Assembly: GCA_028753945.1 (NCBI GenBank)
Contig: JAPNXP010000007.1
Location: 2,108,001 to 2,172,000, forward strand
Reading direction: 5' to 3'
DNA from: Hexactinellida sp. DTS-2022
Lineage: Eukaryota; Porifera; Hexactinellida
DNA length: 64,000 nucleotides
A program made the position numbers and the translations under genes. The notes beneath the pieces are model-generated. The model was not told where the DNA came from, searched no databases, and saw only the letters and a program-made list of their open reading frames with translations. Below, in pieces: positions 10,552 through 22,985 of this stretch (the first letter of the stretch is position 1; every line of letters begins with the position of its first letter).

Positions 10552-12794
10552 CATAGCCTACGCTATATAAGGCCTACCATCAAAGCTGATATATTGCACC
10601 AAGGATGAAGTAGTGTACGATATTATTATTGACCCATAGTAATTTACATTTATCTCTGCACGTTAGAAATATTTTAAAAATAGTTGGATCAACTTGTCAC
10701 TAATTTTTGTTAATCTTTAGTAATTAATTAATACAATTCTCCTTCCACCGATATTTTAAGCACTTCCTAGTACTATATTTGACTTTGTTTCTCTTTAAAA
10801 ATTAGATATTAAAATTTTTCTCAATTCCGAACTGTTTTTCCCCTGGTTGTAGGGGTAATTATACCCCAGAAGAGCGCGTCCCAGTTTTTAAACTTCCAGA
10901 TGGTCCACCTGAGTTATGACATGCCTGGATACGTGCTCTCCAACGTGAGGATATTTCTGACCTCAAAATGGTGTATGTGTGTGCTAAGCATTTTCCGAAG
11001 GATTATATTCAATATTTTCACTCGTATCCAGAGGAGATGGCACATCCTATGAGGTCCCGCGACCAAGACCCAAATTAAATCCTGGCGCTGTCCCATCTCT
11101 CCTTGCTGGTTGTCCGTCTTATTATTCCTCTACCCCTTCAATTAGAAACAAACGAACTCGGTTCTCTTACGACTCCAAAGAGGATGATTTATTGAACCAA
11201 GCAACTAATCTCACCTTAAGATCAGAGAACACAGAAATGGAGAAGTTTCGTGTTGGTGTATACTAGAAATATGAGATAAGTTAGCTTTGATAACAATCCC
11301 AACTGACTGGTTAGTTTGGATTGACAGAAAATTGTTGTGAGATTTATTTGCCTAAAGATGGAAAATCATAATATTTGTGCAGATGTTTCCCTTGAAATAA
11401 ATTCTTTTTTATCTGTTAACGGATGTATATATGGGGAGTCCATTTGTGTACACAATACACACGACTTTGTTGAAATGCTTCTTCAAATTTGGAAACTTTT
11501 CAGCATAAATTCCCCACTTAAAGTTACACGTTTGAATTATGATATTTCAAGACCTCTAACATACCAGGACGAACGATTTTCATTCTTAGCTTTTGTTGTT
11601 ATTTGGTTAGAGACTTGGCTTGCCTTGCCAGGAAATTTTGGAAAGTTAAGTAAACAAACGTTTACCAGTTTTAAACATGCTTGTACTGTATTGCCTCAGA
11701 TAACTAACCATTTAACTGTATTTTGTGGATTTAACTATCTTTTGACATCCTTTTTAGATACAGATCCATTGGAACATCACTTTGGCCTATATCGTATGAT
11801 GGATGTCATGTTCAAACTATGATATCTCGTATCTTCAAATCCTACAAACTGAACGCCGCCTCAAGTTATCCAACATATTAAAGATTTTTGCTTCACAACA
11901 AGATTGTGGCTTATTTTCAATTCAAACATTTTTGATTCTTACTCATCCTTTGATACGAATAATGGCGATGAAATCGATGTCCAGCTGGTCTAGATGAAAT
12001 TGATGATCTAATTTCCATTGAATGTAGTTTACAGACTTTCACTCATTAGCTTTTATTGCTGGTTATGCAGTACATAAATATATTTTTAAAACTCAGCCAT
12101 GTCATGTTTGCATTGATCTTTTGACCATTGACAAAGACTATATCTTTGATGAAGATTCACAACCCGAGTTCAGGCTTTTGCAATTAACTGACCTTGGTTT
12201 TCTAAATTGTCCATCTGAGTTTCTCCTCGAATTTATATTAACTTTATGGAAGACGTTAATTGCAATTGAAAGCAAAGACAACTTGTTGGCTATATTGATT
12301 CAGGGATCATCCAGAAAAATTAGTGTTGAGGTAACCTTGATATTCTTAGAAGAGACTGATGCGATTGCTAAATCGAGTTGCATTTCTTGTGGTGTCTCTA
12401 TTTTGACTATCCTAAAAAATATTGTTTTCACTTGCCCCACTGTTTACTAGCTAACACGGTTAAAAATTATAACTCCGCTGTTGCATCTAAAGTTATAGAA
12501 AAGCGAATACTGAAGAAGTTCTCACGTTATTGAAACACACCAGAAGGCTACTCGTCTAATTTTATTTTTGTTATTATTATTGTTATTTGAACCCACATTA
12601 TTCTTTATGTATTCTTATCATTGTTGTTAAGTGAGCATTATTAGAGAAAATCTATTAATTTACTAGAATTATTTATTATAACAGTTAATTTCTAAATGAA
12701 GTTGAAAACATTGAACTGTGTTTATCACTTTCTTATCGTACACTACTTCATCCATTGTACATTTGATGGCAGGCCTTATAAAAAGTAGGCTATG
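10552..12794 (+). mobile_element. Decayed P/THAP transposon, family B copy 1
   Basis: The element starts CATAGCCTACGCTATATAAG and ends with the inverted counterpart CTTATAAAAAGTAGGCTATG. The similarity of the two ends extends inward to GATGAAGTAGTGTACGAT (about 10602-10622, with its reverse complement near 12737-12753). A 7-bp direct repeat AATCAAT abuts both ends (10545-10551 and 12795-12801). P elements make 8-bp duplications, so one base has probably diverged. It carries a broken THAP-transposase gene on the plus strand. Confidence 0.75.
10824..12450 (+). pseudogene. P-element (THAP9-like) transposase pseudogene, family B copy 1
   Basis: The N-terminus reads a THAP zinc-finger: Cys-x4-Cys at about 10833-10850, NYTPEERVPVFKLP, then VYVCAKHFPKDYI supplying the distal Cys-x2-His. 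The expected ATG is ATT and a TGA interrupts the domain near 10917. The catalytic middle is largely missing. The C-terminal half resumes at about 11337-11800 (YQDERFSFLAFVVIWLETW; LEHHFGLYRMM with the candidate catalytic Glu), shifts frame near 11805, and continues to about 12290 (CPSEFLLEFILTLWKTLIAI). Not functional. Relationship to the intact transposase at 40902-43829 is clear from the shared motif order. Confidence 0.8.
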
Positions 12795-12929
12795 AATCAA
12801 TGGATATTATGACATTCCATATTATTTAATATGGTATGGGCATAGCCTACTCTATAATACGGCCAGAATACTTCTTTAAATTTCTGCACCAGAGATGCAC
12901 TAGTGGATGGGAGATATTAATTATTGACA

Positions 12930-13583
12930 ACTTTTATTTTAGTAGTTTCGACAATATCCAACCATCATGGTATAAATATTGTTTCGTTACCACCTATTGA
13001 CTTTGATATTATCTTTAACAAATTGCTTATCTTCTCAAAATTTCGACAGTTTTTAAACACCGGATGCAAAAGCATTCTAATAAAATACCATCTTCACACT
13101 TTCCAGATGCCTGTGAATACTCCAGACTTGTGACATGCATGTATACGAGATAGTATGCTTGAAACATTTTCACGCTGAGGATTTCTTGTTTGCTCGCATA
13201 GTTCAAGTGGAGACGGAATATCCACAGAAATTATCGGCACCAGGCCAATGTTCAGAGAAGGTGCCATTCCTAGTTTATTTCCTGAGTACCCATCTTACTA
13301 TTTTAGTTTAAGTTTTCAAAGAACTCTTTTGTCACTCATCTCAAAAGAGGAAGATTACATAAACCTGGGTATGCATCTTAGCTTACAGTCTAAAGAATCG
13401 AAAGAGATTTTTCTTTTCAGATCGATACATGATCTAAAGGAAAAGTTGAATTTTATTTATATACCTGTTATTTGGTCTGTATTATGTCCCAATGACCATA
13501 GTGTTAACTTTGTCCGCACTCAAATAGTCAATAATACCTTTTCTGACAACGCGCAACATGTATCTAATATTGACTCTGTTTAA
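12930..13583 (+). pseudogene. P-transposase fragment (THAP distal part and following region)
   Basis: Different frames read SSHFPDACEYSRLVTCM, then KHFHAEDFLFAR, the distal THAP Cys/His region, then the post-THAP motif GAIPSLFPEYPSYYF, which parallels KPTILPNCPSYLQ in the intact copy. From about 13320 to 13583 one frame continues with FLFRSIHDLKEKLNF and VNFVRTQIVNNTFSDNAQ, as expected for the region before the catalytic core. Several frameshifts and stops are present, so it is non-functional. Confidence 0.6.
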
Positions 13584-14357
13584 ACACAGCTGTTTTTGTG
13601 TATGACAAAAAATATTTTATTGTCACTTCACAGCATAAATGACAATCGACAAGGCTGGACAAGGATGAAACTATTTTTCTGACATTTCTCTTATATTTAC
13701 ACACAAGTGTAGTGATTCCAAACGTTCATTTCATCTAACCTGAGCTAAAAAGCGTTTTCAAGAAATAATTAATTATTTGTCATTAGTTAACAATTTCGAT
13801 TCAATGTATGAAGTTTCTCAATCTAGTTCGACTTCATTCTATTATGTGTTTGCTTGTGAATTGTTCTATTCCCAAAAACAAGACTTTGATTCAATGTAAT
13901 TACACAAATCATTGCTTTAAAAACTCCTCTAATTTCACCATATTATTTTGCAACAAGTTTGCATAAAAAATCCTATGCATCGTTCATTTGCCTCCGTGTG
14001 GATTATTAACTGCTGGAAGAATATTCCCAAGTATTAAACCTTGCATTATACATCATGAAAATTGTGGTTACGGGTGCGAGTTATTGCAACAGACAATTAC
14101 CCTTTAAGGGTGAATATTTCAAATCTTTTCACCAGTGTATTATAGGGCCATTTGTAAATACGCTCCTAATTCTGATCTGATCCAATTTTCATATGCCTAA
14201 ATCACAAATTAAGGTTACATTATAGGAGAGGATTCCAATTTTTCGTGCGCCTAATTAATTTTTTCTTCAAATCATACTCCAAAAGGACCGTCTCGCGCTC
14301 CTTGATAATTCCCCTGTGGCAAGTTACAAACACAAGTTCCACACCCATATGATGAAG

Positions 14358-15148
14358 CATGACCTACTATATTATACGGCTAGATATATCAAGTATTTGC
14401 CATTTTAATTCCAGGCTAGTGTTTACTTTCTAATTGCTCGTAAAATAAATTACATATTGTCATGGAATAAATTAAACTTTGGTTTTCAAATACGCTGGAA
14501 ACATCTAAAATAATTTTGAGAATGATTCTCATCGGATTTAACCACAATGACGTAATCAAATATACATACTCATATATGGTAATTAATAATAATTATGAAG
14601 TAGAGATTTGAAGTAGAGTTTTTGTGAACATTAGCTAAATAAGTCCCAAGAACGGTCATTAAACTGACTGGGCAACAGGTACGTCGTCAAACAGCACTTT
14701 TAAGACTTAGATTAAAATTTAACTATGCATTTCAAAAAATACAAAACATATGGTTTGATAACAATAGAATAATTATTACTTACATTGACGTTGAAAAGAA
14801 TTTGAGTGAAAGAAATGACATAATTTGTTACTGTAGTTAGTTTTTTACAAGAAAAATGCATTGGGATAAAAACGGCAAATTTAGATTCTCAAATTATCTA
14901 AAAATTAACATTTATTTAACATCATTACCTAAGTGGGTATGTATATTTGATTACGTCATTGTGGTTAAATCTGATGAGAAATCATTAACAAAAGTATTTT
15001 AGATGTTTCCAGCGTATTTGAAAACCTAAGTTTAGTTTATTCCATGACAATAAGTGATGTATTTACGAGCAATTAGAAAGTAAACACTGGCCAGGAAATA
15101 AAATGGCAAATACTTGACTTATCTAGCCATATTATATAGTAGGCCATG
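14358..15148. mobile_element. Foldback MITE with arms over 200 bp, P-type
   Basis: The first about 230 bp (CATGACCTACTATATTATAC...) recur as reverse complement in the last about 230 bp (...GCCATATTATATAGTAGGCC), including matching blocks GTTTACTTTCTAATTGCTCG and GATTACGTCATTGTGG. A 7-bp direct repeat GATGAAG abuts both sides (14351-14357 and 15149-15155). The terminal text resembles the CATAGCCTAC termini of the neighbouring P-like elements, so it is probably a non-autonomous derivative of that group. Confidence 0.75.
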
Positions 15149-15159
15149 GATGAAGACAG

Positions 15160-15560
15160 GAGTCTTCCCTTATCTTTTGACTTGTTACACATACTTAATA
15201 GTGTTCGTAACAACTGGCTTAATCATAAAAATTCTTGCAAAAGTTTCAATTTCCCGACTTAGGAAGTTTTACATTTTCTTTATAATTCTCAGCCCTAGAG
15301 TTTGGCTAAACTAGCTGCTCATTTGACGGTAAATCATGTTTTCTTCAAGCATTGATAGTCAAAATGTGAAATTAGTTTTAAAGGTCATCTACAAACTGAC
15401 ATGTACTGCATTAAATGTACAGAACGGACAACATGATCAACAATTCCAATTTATACTTCAGAGTTTGTTAGTATTATTCTTAGTGTCTGGAAAAAAAAAT
15501 TAATTTGCAATTTTTTTGTAAATACACTATATAAGATCCTACGTCGGATTGACCTTACTA
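15160..15560 (+). pseudogene. P-transposase C-terminal fragment
   Basis: Broken plus-strand frames include SLAKLAAHLTVNHVFF-like text and, near 15460-15510, a SEFVSIILSVWKKKLI-like stretch. The latter parallels the C-terminal motif PSEFLLEFILTLWKTLIAI of the 10.5 kb copy. Frame is lost repeatedly. It is probably the far half of the element starting at 12841, separated by the foldback MITE. Confidence 0.45.
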
Positions 15561-16618
15561 CTCTCTCGTGAACCTACAAATACCTATTATTTCCTCAGTT
15601 ACATGGAAAATAATCTTCATGTTTCAATTTTGAATAAGTATTCTATTTAAAAAATTACTACATGCCTTTATAAAATATATCCTTCACTTCAGAACACCGC
15701 TGTTCCCATTTGCGAGGGTCTACTGTTAGTATATAATGAGTATGACATATTATTGCAAAAAGTCAATATTTATTATATCAGGATTTCCACCTCAATCCAT
15801 CCAAGTAGGTAGACGCGAGCAAGATAAGATCAAATATTTAAACTGAAAAATTATTAATTATTATTTGTATTGGATTGATAGAGTTTTTTATTTAAAATGA
15901 ATGGATTGATTGAATAACTGGTGGATATTGAGTTATGTTAAAATGATCTGAATGATCTAAAAAATTTTTTAATTGAATTGAATTAAAGGATGAGTGTGAA
16001 GGTTCAATAATTTATTAATTGAGTTGATTCAGTGGAAGAAGCCAAAATGATTGAGCTACAATACTTTGACGAAAATATTTCAAATAATTGTATTAGACCG
16101 AACATTGAAACGCGAGAACTATTTGGGGACATCGTCTGTGCTGTATCAAACGTTTGTCACTTACAGCTGCGTTGATTGCCGATTGGATGTAGCCCTGATG
16201 GTATATACTGTTCATGATAGAAAAAAAAACAGTCATTGGACGATTACAGTATGTTGTTAAGGAAGAATTAGAGGAATTTTAATTTGTACCCATACAATTA
16301 CCGAATCAGCATAGAAATTTGTTGCATTTGCTATTTATTAAAAATAAATCTTAATTTTAATAAGTGCAGTCGACTCCGCTTAATAGAGTCACTTCGAGAC
16401 CAGAGGGGCGTATTCACTAAGAAGTTAAGCACTAAGTTTGAACTTAAGTCTTAAGTTCAAACTTAGTTAAGTTCGAACTTAAGTCGTATTCACTAAGAGT
16501 TAAGTTCAAACTCATTTAAGTTTGAACTTAATTATGAACTTTACTTTTAATTATATTTCACTCAATTTCTATTCTCTTGGAGTTTGGAATCGGCCTTAAA
16601 TAATAATATAGTTAAATA

Positions 16619-16787
16619 CAGTAGAGCCTCTGAACAACGGACACCTTGGGACCGGAACCGTTGTCCGTTATTTAGAGGTTGCTTTTCTATTAGACATATG
16701 CTAAATAAATAAATCCGTGCCACGAGGGTTGTCCGTTATTTAGAGGTTGTCCTCTATTTGGAGTGTCCGTTATGGGAGGCTCCACTG
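16619..16787. mobile_element. Pogo-like MITE, 169 bp
   Basis: It starts CAGTAGAGCCTCTGAACAAC and ends GGGAGGCTCCACTG, with TA on both sides (16617-16618 and 16788-16789). A shorter copy of the same family is at 23607-23707. It carries several copies of GTCCGTTATTTAGAGGTTG inside, and it sits within the Harbinger element, so it is younger than it. Confidence 0.85.
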
Positions 16788-17093
16788 TATACCTATTATT
16801 ACATAAATATATTTGTTGCCTACAATGTTTTGTGAATCTCTTATTTATTAAAGAATACATACACAATAACTTAGATTTTACTCTAAATAATCAAAGTAAA
16901 AGTGTTTGTACGCTGTGAAAGGAATGTAAACACATTTATTACTCACTACACACATAATAATTTACATAAACGTTGTTAGATTATGATTAATTACTAGTGT
17001 ATAGACATGAGTATAGGATCAAATAATCAATACAAAATACCGTAAATACATCAAAGACTAACTAGTATATTACTTTTCACAATTTCTATTCAA

Positions 17094-17426
17094 ATGGCGG
17101 GTTTGATTCCACAAATCATTTCGGAACAACATCAAAAGGAATCTCTAGCTCGGGAGCGAGTTTTCAGGGATCGTAGTGATCCATTGGATTTATATGATGA
17201 TCTCGAATTAGTACAACGTTTTTCCTTCTCAAGGTCAGCAATTTTGAAGATAACTGAATTGATACAAATTCATCTCAACTGCACTGATAGATCCCATGCT
17301 GCACATCCTCACGTACAAGTATGCGTCGTTCTACAATTTTTTTGCTTCAGGTACGTTTCAAATTATTTGTGGAGAGGGAGTTCACGTGAGTCAACCATCA
17401 GCGTGTAGGTACATAAGAGCTGTTGG
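17094..17426 (+). pseudogene. HARBI1-like transposase, N-terminal remnant
   Basis: From ATG at 17094 the frame reads RVFRDRSDPLDLYDDLELV and RFSFSRSAILKITELI, the usual start of PIF/Harbinger nucleases. Near 17350 the frame shifts to GTFQIICGEGVHVSQPSACR, the conserved helix-turn-helix-like segment. The sequence then stops abruptly: the DDE catalytic domain is absent, having been deleted where the next gene begins. It cannot be active. Confidence 0.75.
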
Positions 17427-18108
17427 ACTAAGGAAGAAAAGTGCACGCTCATTGGTCAAATTGAATCTGCTGGCGAATTATTGAGAGATTCAGGAAACAG
17501 CGCTGACTTCAATAAGAAGAAGAAGGAACTGTGGAAAACCATTACAGCCAAAGTAAACGCTGTATATGGAAATAATAGAGGGGTTGAAGACTTAAGAAAA
17601 AATGAAATAACCTGAAGTTATCTGCCAAGTCAAAAATTGATGCTAACTTTAAGGAATCTAGAATGACCGGAGGGGGCTCAAACTCAGCTGGAATTGTCGA
17701 AGACTAAGAGGTATTAATTTTACCTGCATATAGCAGTATAACTAATTCTGATAGAATTAGATATATCTTTTAGACCACCCCAGCTTTTATCGGAATCTCC
17801 GGTGTTGTCGATAATTTCGAATCACCAGCAACAGCAGCCAGCAGCGAACAGATTCCTCAGATAGGTACTGTACACGATACATCAATTTTGTATGCTCCCG
17901 ACGAACCCAACGTTAATCGTAATGGGAAGAAAAGAGGAAGCGAAGACGTGATGCAACAGATGATCTACGTACAACTGAGTCCCAGCAGCAGCCGGGGATG
18001 AAGGTAGCTGACTTACTCCCTTTACAGCAGGAAGTGCTGTTACAACAGATGGCTGTATTCGCAGGACAAATTCAGCTAATTGAAGAGCAGAGGGAGTACT
18101 ACAGCTGA
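17427..18108 (+). pseudogene. Harbinger-associated Myb/SANT-like protein, 5' truncated
   Basis: The first codons read TKEEKCTLIGQIESAGELL, then ELWKTITAKVNAVYG, typical of the Myb/SANT-like DNA-binding partner of Harbinger transposases. It joins the transposase remnant without a start codon, so a deletion fused the two genes. One frameshift lies in the domain near 17608. A GT..AG candidate intron (17711-17773) precedes VVDNFESPATAASSEQIPQI. The end is a Gln/Glu-rich helix (QQEVLLQQMAVFAGQIQLIE) stopping at TGA 18106-18108. The frame breaks again near 17997. Confidence 0.6.
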
Positions 18109-18889
18109 AACGTCAGAAGCTGTTAGAAAATCATAAATTTTGTTACTAGCTAGACTAGATAGTGTCCAGAAATATTACGAAGTTACTTGAATTATGCCTA
18201 CCAAATTAGAGAGTAGCATAAAAGTATACTTATTATTACGAATCCGAACAAATTCTTTATTTAGTCTAATAATAAATTACTTAAGCAACCTCCCTAGCTT
18301 CCTTAAAGTTCGAACTTAGTACTTATGTCTTAAGTTCGATCTTAACTTCTTAGTAAATTACGGCCCCTGGTCGCTTTGACCCGATTAAGCGTAGAAATCA
18401 ATTAACCGAAAATATTTTAAGCCAAACTGTCATTCCGTCTTATAAATCATGTGAAATTTTCCATTTAATCGGAGAAATCTATTCTCCGGTGGCTCTATTA
18501 AACGGAGTCGACTGTATATATAATATTATTTGTTTGTATGTTGAGAGCTGATAGAAGATACTGGACGGTTTCCAAATTTGATTTTTGACAATTAGAGTAA
18601 CTTTTTGCACCCACCATCAAGATGGGGTTCCACCCGATATTTATGAACATCTCGCCAAGTTTTGACATCATTGTCACATTTTTAGAAGCGTGGAAAGTCA
18701 CTTAATCGAACTTAATTCACATCCAATAAGAGTTAATATCTGAAAATTTAATATATCATCTAGATTAATGGTGCGGACATGTGGATCAGACGAGATTATA
18801 TCCATACTCATTACCACATGTAGACGTATACATTAAAATTTCAAATTGTTAAAATTTAACTATGGGCCTATTCCCGCTATAATTAACGT

Positions 18890-18985
18890 AGAACCATATA
18901 TTAGAACACACACCAACCGCGAAGCGATAGGTGTGTGTTTGTGTTCTGCTGCGAAGCGACCTAGCAAGCGTAGCGCGTAGTTATC
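18890..18985 (+). mobile_element. Helitron-like 3' end fragment
   Basis: ACCGCGAAGCGATAGGTGTG, then GCGAAGCGACCTAGCAAGCG, ending about GCGCGTAG. This is the reverse complement of the left edge of the 22986-24090 element (GCGCGCTACGCTTGCTAGG). The block has hairpin potential (CTAGC..GCG..GCTAG in the fuller copy). The remainder of the element is not recognisable here. Confidence 0.4.
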
Positions 18986-20330
18986 ATTAAATTGAATCAA
19001 TTACACTTATTTTGACCATTTATTTGTCCCAAATTCACTGGAAGACAAGTTTGTCAATAATTTACTCCTAGTAAACATGTGTAATTTATTTTCTTAATGG
19101 ATTAATATTGACAACATGTTTTGGATGGTGTGATGCTGACAGTATTCGACCAGGGTCACTTCAGTCAGATATTTGACTCACTTTTAGTTATCAGATTTGA
19201 ATAAATTTTTATCATTCGAGTGAGGAGATGCGGAGGTTTACAGTGATACGATTTATTTTAAAAAAATCAACTTTCAGTTGGTTATTTTTATCATACAATG
19301 TAGGGTTGGTATTTCATCAAAATCACTTTCTCAAAATTTGTTTACAATGCTGAAAATTTGTAATCATACTTGGAGAGATGGACGTTTATGAGATTTAATT
19401 TTTATAAACATTCAAACTTGAAGTTTGGAAAAAAAGAGTGGAAATAGAATTTTGAAAACTCCATTGAGTAGGGTTAGTTCAAAGCGTAAATTCCTTTCCA
19501 ATATCAAACTTATTCTAATTTATTTTGGTATTATTCGTTAGAGGAGACACGTAGGTTTAACTCAATGCCATTAGATTCTTGAATATTCCCTATATATTAG
19601 ACAATTAAGTATTTTCCAAGATAAAATCGAATCAGAATCGATTTAAACTTTACATGTACTTTCTCTGATATATTATAATTCAATACCCCGAAAAAGAAAA
19701 TATGTTCGCCAGCCGTTACTTTCTGAATTTATAATTTCTCCAATAGGTTTCTATTTCTATTTCTTCATCATTTTTGCTAAGCCTACCTATATTTTTTCAT
19801 ATTAAAGTAGATATTATATATTACTCTCTACTTAATGTAACACAATTCATTCGCTTCCTCTTAGTTCCCATTATAGTATTGAGATTCTACTAATAATAGC
19901 AAATTGTCATTGTAAACTATATTCACTATACAGTCAATGAAATGATTGGAATGGAAACAGAATCTATAAACATTGAATTTTCTAACTGTTACAATAACTT
20001 GTAGATGATAATTATGACAAATCCAGGAATATAATGGCATCCATAAGATAATGCGTGCTTGTATCTTTCCGACTGCTTTTGGATTGATCTTACTTATCCA
20101 ATTCCTTCTCTCCTGAAATATACGTCTTTGCCCTATTTTAAGAACTAGAGGGTAAATCTTACACAAATATGTATAAATCACCTCATACGTATTTATTTTA
20201 AGAATATAACTTATAATGTAAATGTTGGCCAATAACTGTAGAGAGAGTGGTTTTATGATTGTTAGTTAATTGCCTGTAGACATCAAAATTGCAATCTTTT
20301 GAACTATGAAGCCCGAAATTTTTTAATTAT
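18986..20330. other. Non-coding intron DNA
   Basis: A+T-rich stretch without recognised genes or element ends. A 123-codon minus-strand open frame at 20232-19861 shows no domain and no codon-use signal, and is treated as chance. Confidence 0.5.
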
Positions 20331-20457
20331 TCTATCCTTCTCCGATGGAATTAGAAGGATCACTTGGATGTAATCCTTGTAATCACTTCGATAAAAGTGA
20401 ACTCCGAATTATAACGGAGTCCAATTAGTTGAACTTCGTTATAACGGGAGTTAACTG
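20330..20457. mobile_element. Pogo-like MITE right end (family of 40331-44099)
   Basis: The stretch ends GTTATAACGGGAGTTAACTG followed by TA. This matches the GGGAGTTGA.TG terminus at 44099 and the reverse of the 40331 terminus. It contains CTCCGAATTATAACGGAGTC, like the tandem ATAACGAACTCC motifs of the fuller copy. The left end was not found. Confidence 0.5.
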
Positions 20458-20760
20458 TATATACCAATGAGTCATTCCTAAACCAGTAAACCTGGATTAT
20501 ATTCTGCATACAACAATTAATTAAATAATTCATTGATTACCTAGTAGATATTAAATCCATCCGTATTATAGATTCATAATGTACTCCAATATGATTAATA
20601 TAGATAGAGCTTGCATTATTTCCTGGGGGAGATTCCAAAGTATCAACTAGTTTAACCCCTCTACCTGAGAATACCAACTACTTGTTACCCATTATTGAAC
20701 TAAATCCCAAATATCCGTCTGTAGTAATAAGGCCGTAGCAGATAACTCCACATCAGTATA

Positions 20761-21248
20761 CAGTGCACCCTCTATAAGTGGAGGAGCTTGGGACGGGAAA
20801 AATTTGAATTGCCTCCCATTCCCCAATTATAATTTTAAATGGATAGACACTACATATGGTCATATTATGTAATATATATTATAACACATCCATTAATGTA
20901 AGTTCTAGTCAGTATTTGTATATTTTGACAATTTCGTTAAATTCTGATCCACCGCCGATGATTTATTAAAAACATTATAGTAGAGCCATCAAAAATATTT
21001 ATTCTGTAGAACTTTAGAGTGTATTTATTAGAAATTGCAGCATAATATATAAGTATTATTATATAATTTGTCCATCTCCCCCATTTATAGAGGTAATTTT
21101 GTATGGGGATTTTAATTCCTTCATAATTAATTCCCAACTTCCCCGCTTATAGAGGATTATTTGCATGGAAATGAAGGAATATGGACCAAAATTCCCCCGC
21201 TTATAGAGGTTCCCCATTTATAGAGCCCCAATTATAGAGGTACCTCTG
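20761..21248 (-). mobile_element. Pogo-like MITE, 488 bp, divergent inverted copy
   Basis: It begins CAGTGCACCCTCTATAAGTG and ends TTATAGAGGTACCTCTG with TA on both sides (20759-20760 and 21249-21250). The interior matches, in reverse orientation and with many changes, the copies at 22419-22918 and 62805-63302 (for example TTAATGTAAGTTCTAGTC against GAACTAGAACGTGCATTAA). It is the oldest of the three. Confidence 0.8.
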
Positions 21249-22418
21249 TACTACGTAGAATTCCTCTTCATATTTGATTTCACTACATATTCCGCCACAT
21301 TACCTATAGTTAATTATACTATTCGGGAATTTAGTGACAATAAACTTATTGCTTGCTTCATTCAGCTTACCAACCATATTCTCTACAACTTTCAACAGTA
21401 CTAAATTAATACTATTAATTTCCTATCAACCAGTATGATAATGATTCAAATATACAATTTCCATCTCAGGAATTCGCAAACACTTTGAAGGAACATATTC
21501 TTTAAAATTAGAATCAACTGGGATATTATCTCATATCGTGACCTTCGTTATATAAGGCCTTACCACTACTCCGAACCATGGATTAGTAAATGCCATTGAT
21601 AAATAGGTGACTTATCTTTTCCTCAATAGCTAGTAATGACAGACCTGAGAATTGCATTATAATTATATTGGAAGTTAGAAACATGATATCAAGGCATACA
21701 TAACATCCTTTAAAATTTTGATATATCACCATTTGATTACGTAATCACTATTTTTCGAGTGAATAATCGTGTTTTTATAGCCTGCTTGTAACATAGTTAA
21801 ACGCGTTGTAAATTTTCAAAATTGGAACATGAGGATGTCCATAACTAGTTGAATGAAATATATCGAATACATAAATGGAATGTTGACACATTCCTCGGTT
21901 GCCAGGGAAATTTATATTTCTTAAAATGAGTCATAACTCAAAAACTATTATTTTATGTAAACTCTGCTATTACTGATCTATCCGCCATTGGTAACTCCCT
22001 ATTCATTGATAATACGTTTTCTAGGCCTAACTTCAAAATGTTTGAGAAATGAGTGTATTTCCATATAAAGTATTATGAGCAAATACTCCCATTTTCTCAG
22101 AAAATATTGAAGTTAGTCCTAGAAAATGTATCATCAATGATTAGGAAGTTACATATTGCGGATAGACCAGTACTAGAATAGTTTACATAATATTGATAGT
22201 CTTTGAGTTATGGCTCAATTAGGAAATATACATTTCCCTGGTAACGGAGGAATGTGTCAACATTCCATAAATAATTTCGTATATTTCATTTAACTTGTTC
22301 TAGATATCCTGATGTTCCAATTTTGAACATTTACAACGCGTTTAACTATGTTACAAGCAGGCTATAAAAACACGATTATTCACTCGAAAAATAGCGATTA
22401 CGTAATCAAATGGTGATA

Positions 22419-22918
22419 CAGTGCAACCTCTATAAGTGGGGTCTCTATAAATGGGGAACCTCCATAAGTGGGGAATTTTTTTACCATATTCGTTTATATC
22501 CATACAAATGAACCTCTATAAGCGGGGAAGTGGGGAATGGGGGACCATAAATTTCAAGGAGTTTTTATCTCCATACAAAACAACCTCCATAAATGGGGGG
22601 AATGGACAAATCCTAACATGATTCTTATAAAATAATACAATATTTCCAATAAATCGACTCTAAAGTTCTACAGAAAAAATATTTTCGATTGATCTAATCT
22701 GATGTTTTTAGAACAAATCACCTAGTGTAGATCAGCTGTTAACTAAATTGTCATAATATACAAATAAGAACTAGAACGTGCATTAATGTGTGTGTTATAT
22801 GAATATTTTGTATAATATAGCATATTTAATGTTTTTCCAATTGAATTTTATAACCGGGGAATGGGGGGCAATTGAAAATTTCCCCGTCCCAGCTCCCCCA
22901 CTTATAGAGGTTCCACTG
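22419..22918 (+). mobile_element. Pogo-like MITE, 500 bp
   Basis: Ends CAGTGCAACCTCTATAAGTG and CACTTATAGAGGTTCCACTG, with TA targets at 22417-22418 and 22919-22920. Many internal CTCCATAAATGGGG-type repeats are present. It interrupts the right arm of the surrounding foldback MITE exactly at GTGATA/TATCAC. The copy at 62805-63302 is nearly the same along its whole length, suggesting recent movement. Non-coding. Confidence 0.9.
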
Positions 22919-22985
22919 TATATCACAATTTTAAAGGATGTTATGTATGCCTTGATATCATGTTCCTAACTTCCTATATAATAAT

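Larger units (their letters stand above)
12841..15600 (+). mobile_element. Decayed P/THAP transposon, family B copy 2 (split)
   Basis: A second CATAGCCTACTCTATAATAC terminus begins 40 bp after the previous element. Plus-strand transposase remnants follow in order: THAP-like text (13090-13300), a helical N-terminal region to about 13583, then, beyond a foldback MITE at 14358-15148, a C-terminal piece at about 15460-15520. A right terminus was not identified, so the end coordinate is approximate. Confidence 0.5.
16403..18367 (+). mobile_element. PIF/Harbinger-type transposon, internally deleted
   Basis: Left end AGGGGCGTATTCACTAAGAA and right end TAGTAAATTACGGCCCC are inverted repeats, followed inward by repeated AAGTTCGAACTTAAG-type motifs on both sides. 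It contains, on the plus strand, the start of a HARBI1-like transposase and then a Myb/SANT-like protein gene, the two-gene set of this superfamily. A target duplication could not be identified, because the flanks GACCA and TGGTC are themselves palindromic. Confidence 0.7.
16367..18514. mobile_element. Pogo-like MITE interrupted by a Harbinger element
   Basis: The ends CAGTCGACTCCGCTTAATAG (16367) and CTATTAAACGGAGTCGACTG (18514) form an inverted repeat, with TA immediately after the right end. CAGT-type ends with TA targets are typical of pogo-like members of the Tc1/mariner superfamily. The left flank is TG rather than TA, presumably mutated. The MITE sequence is interrupted at about 16402 and resumes at about 18368. 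Confidence 0.65.

Noticed and set aside
19861..20232. 123-codon minus-strand ORF
   Set aside because: No domain, no neighbouring remnants and hydrophobic low-complexity composition, compatible with chance in A+T-rich DNA.
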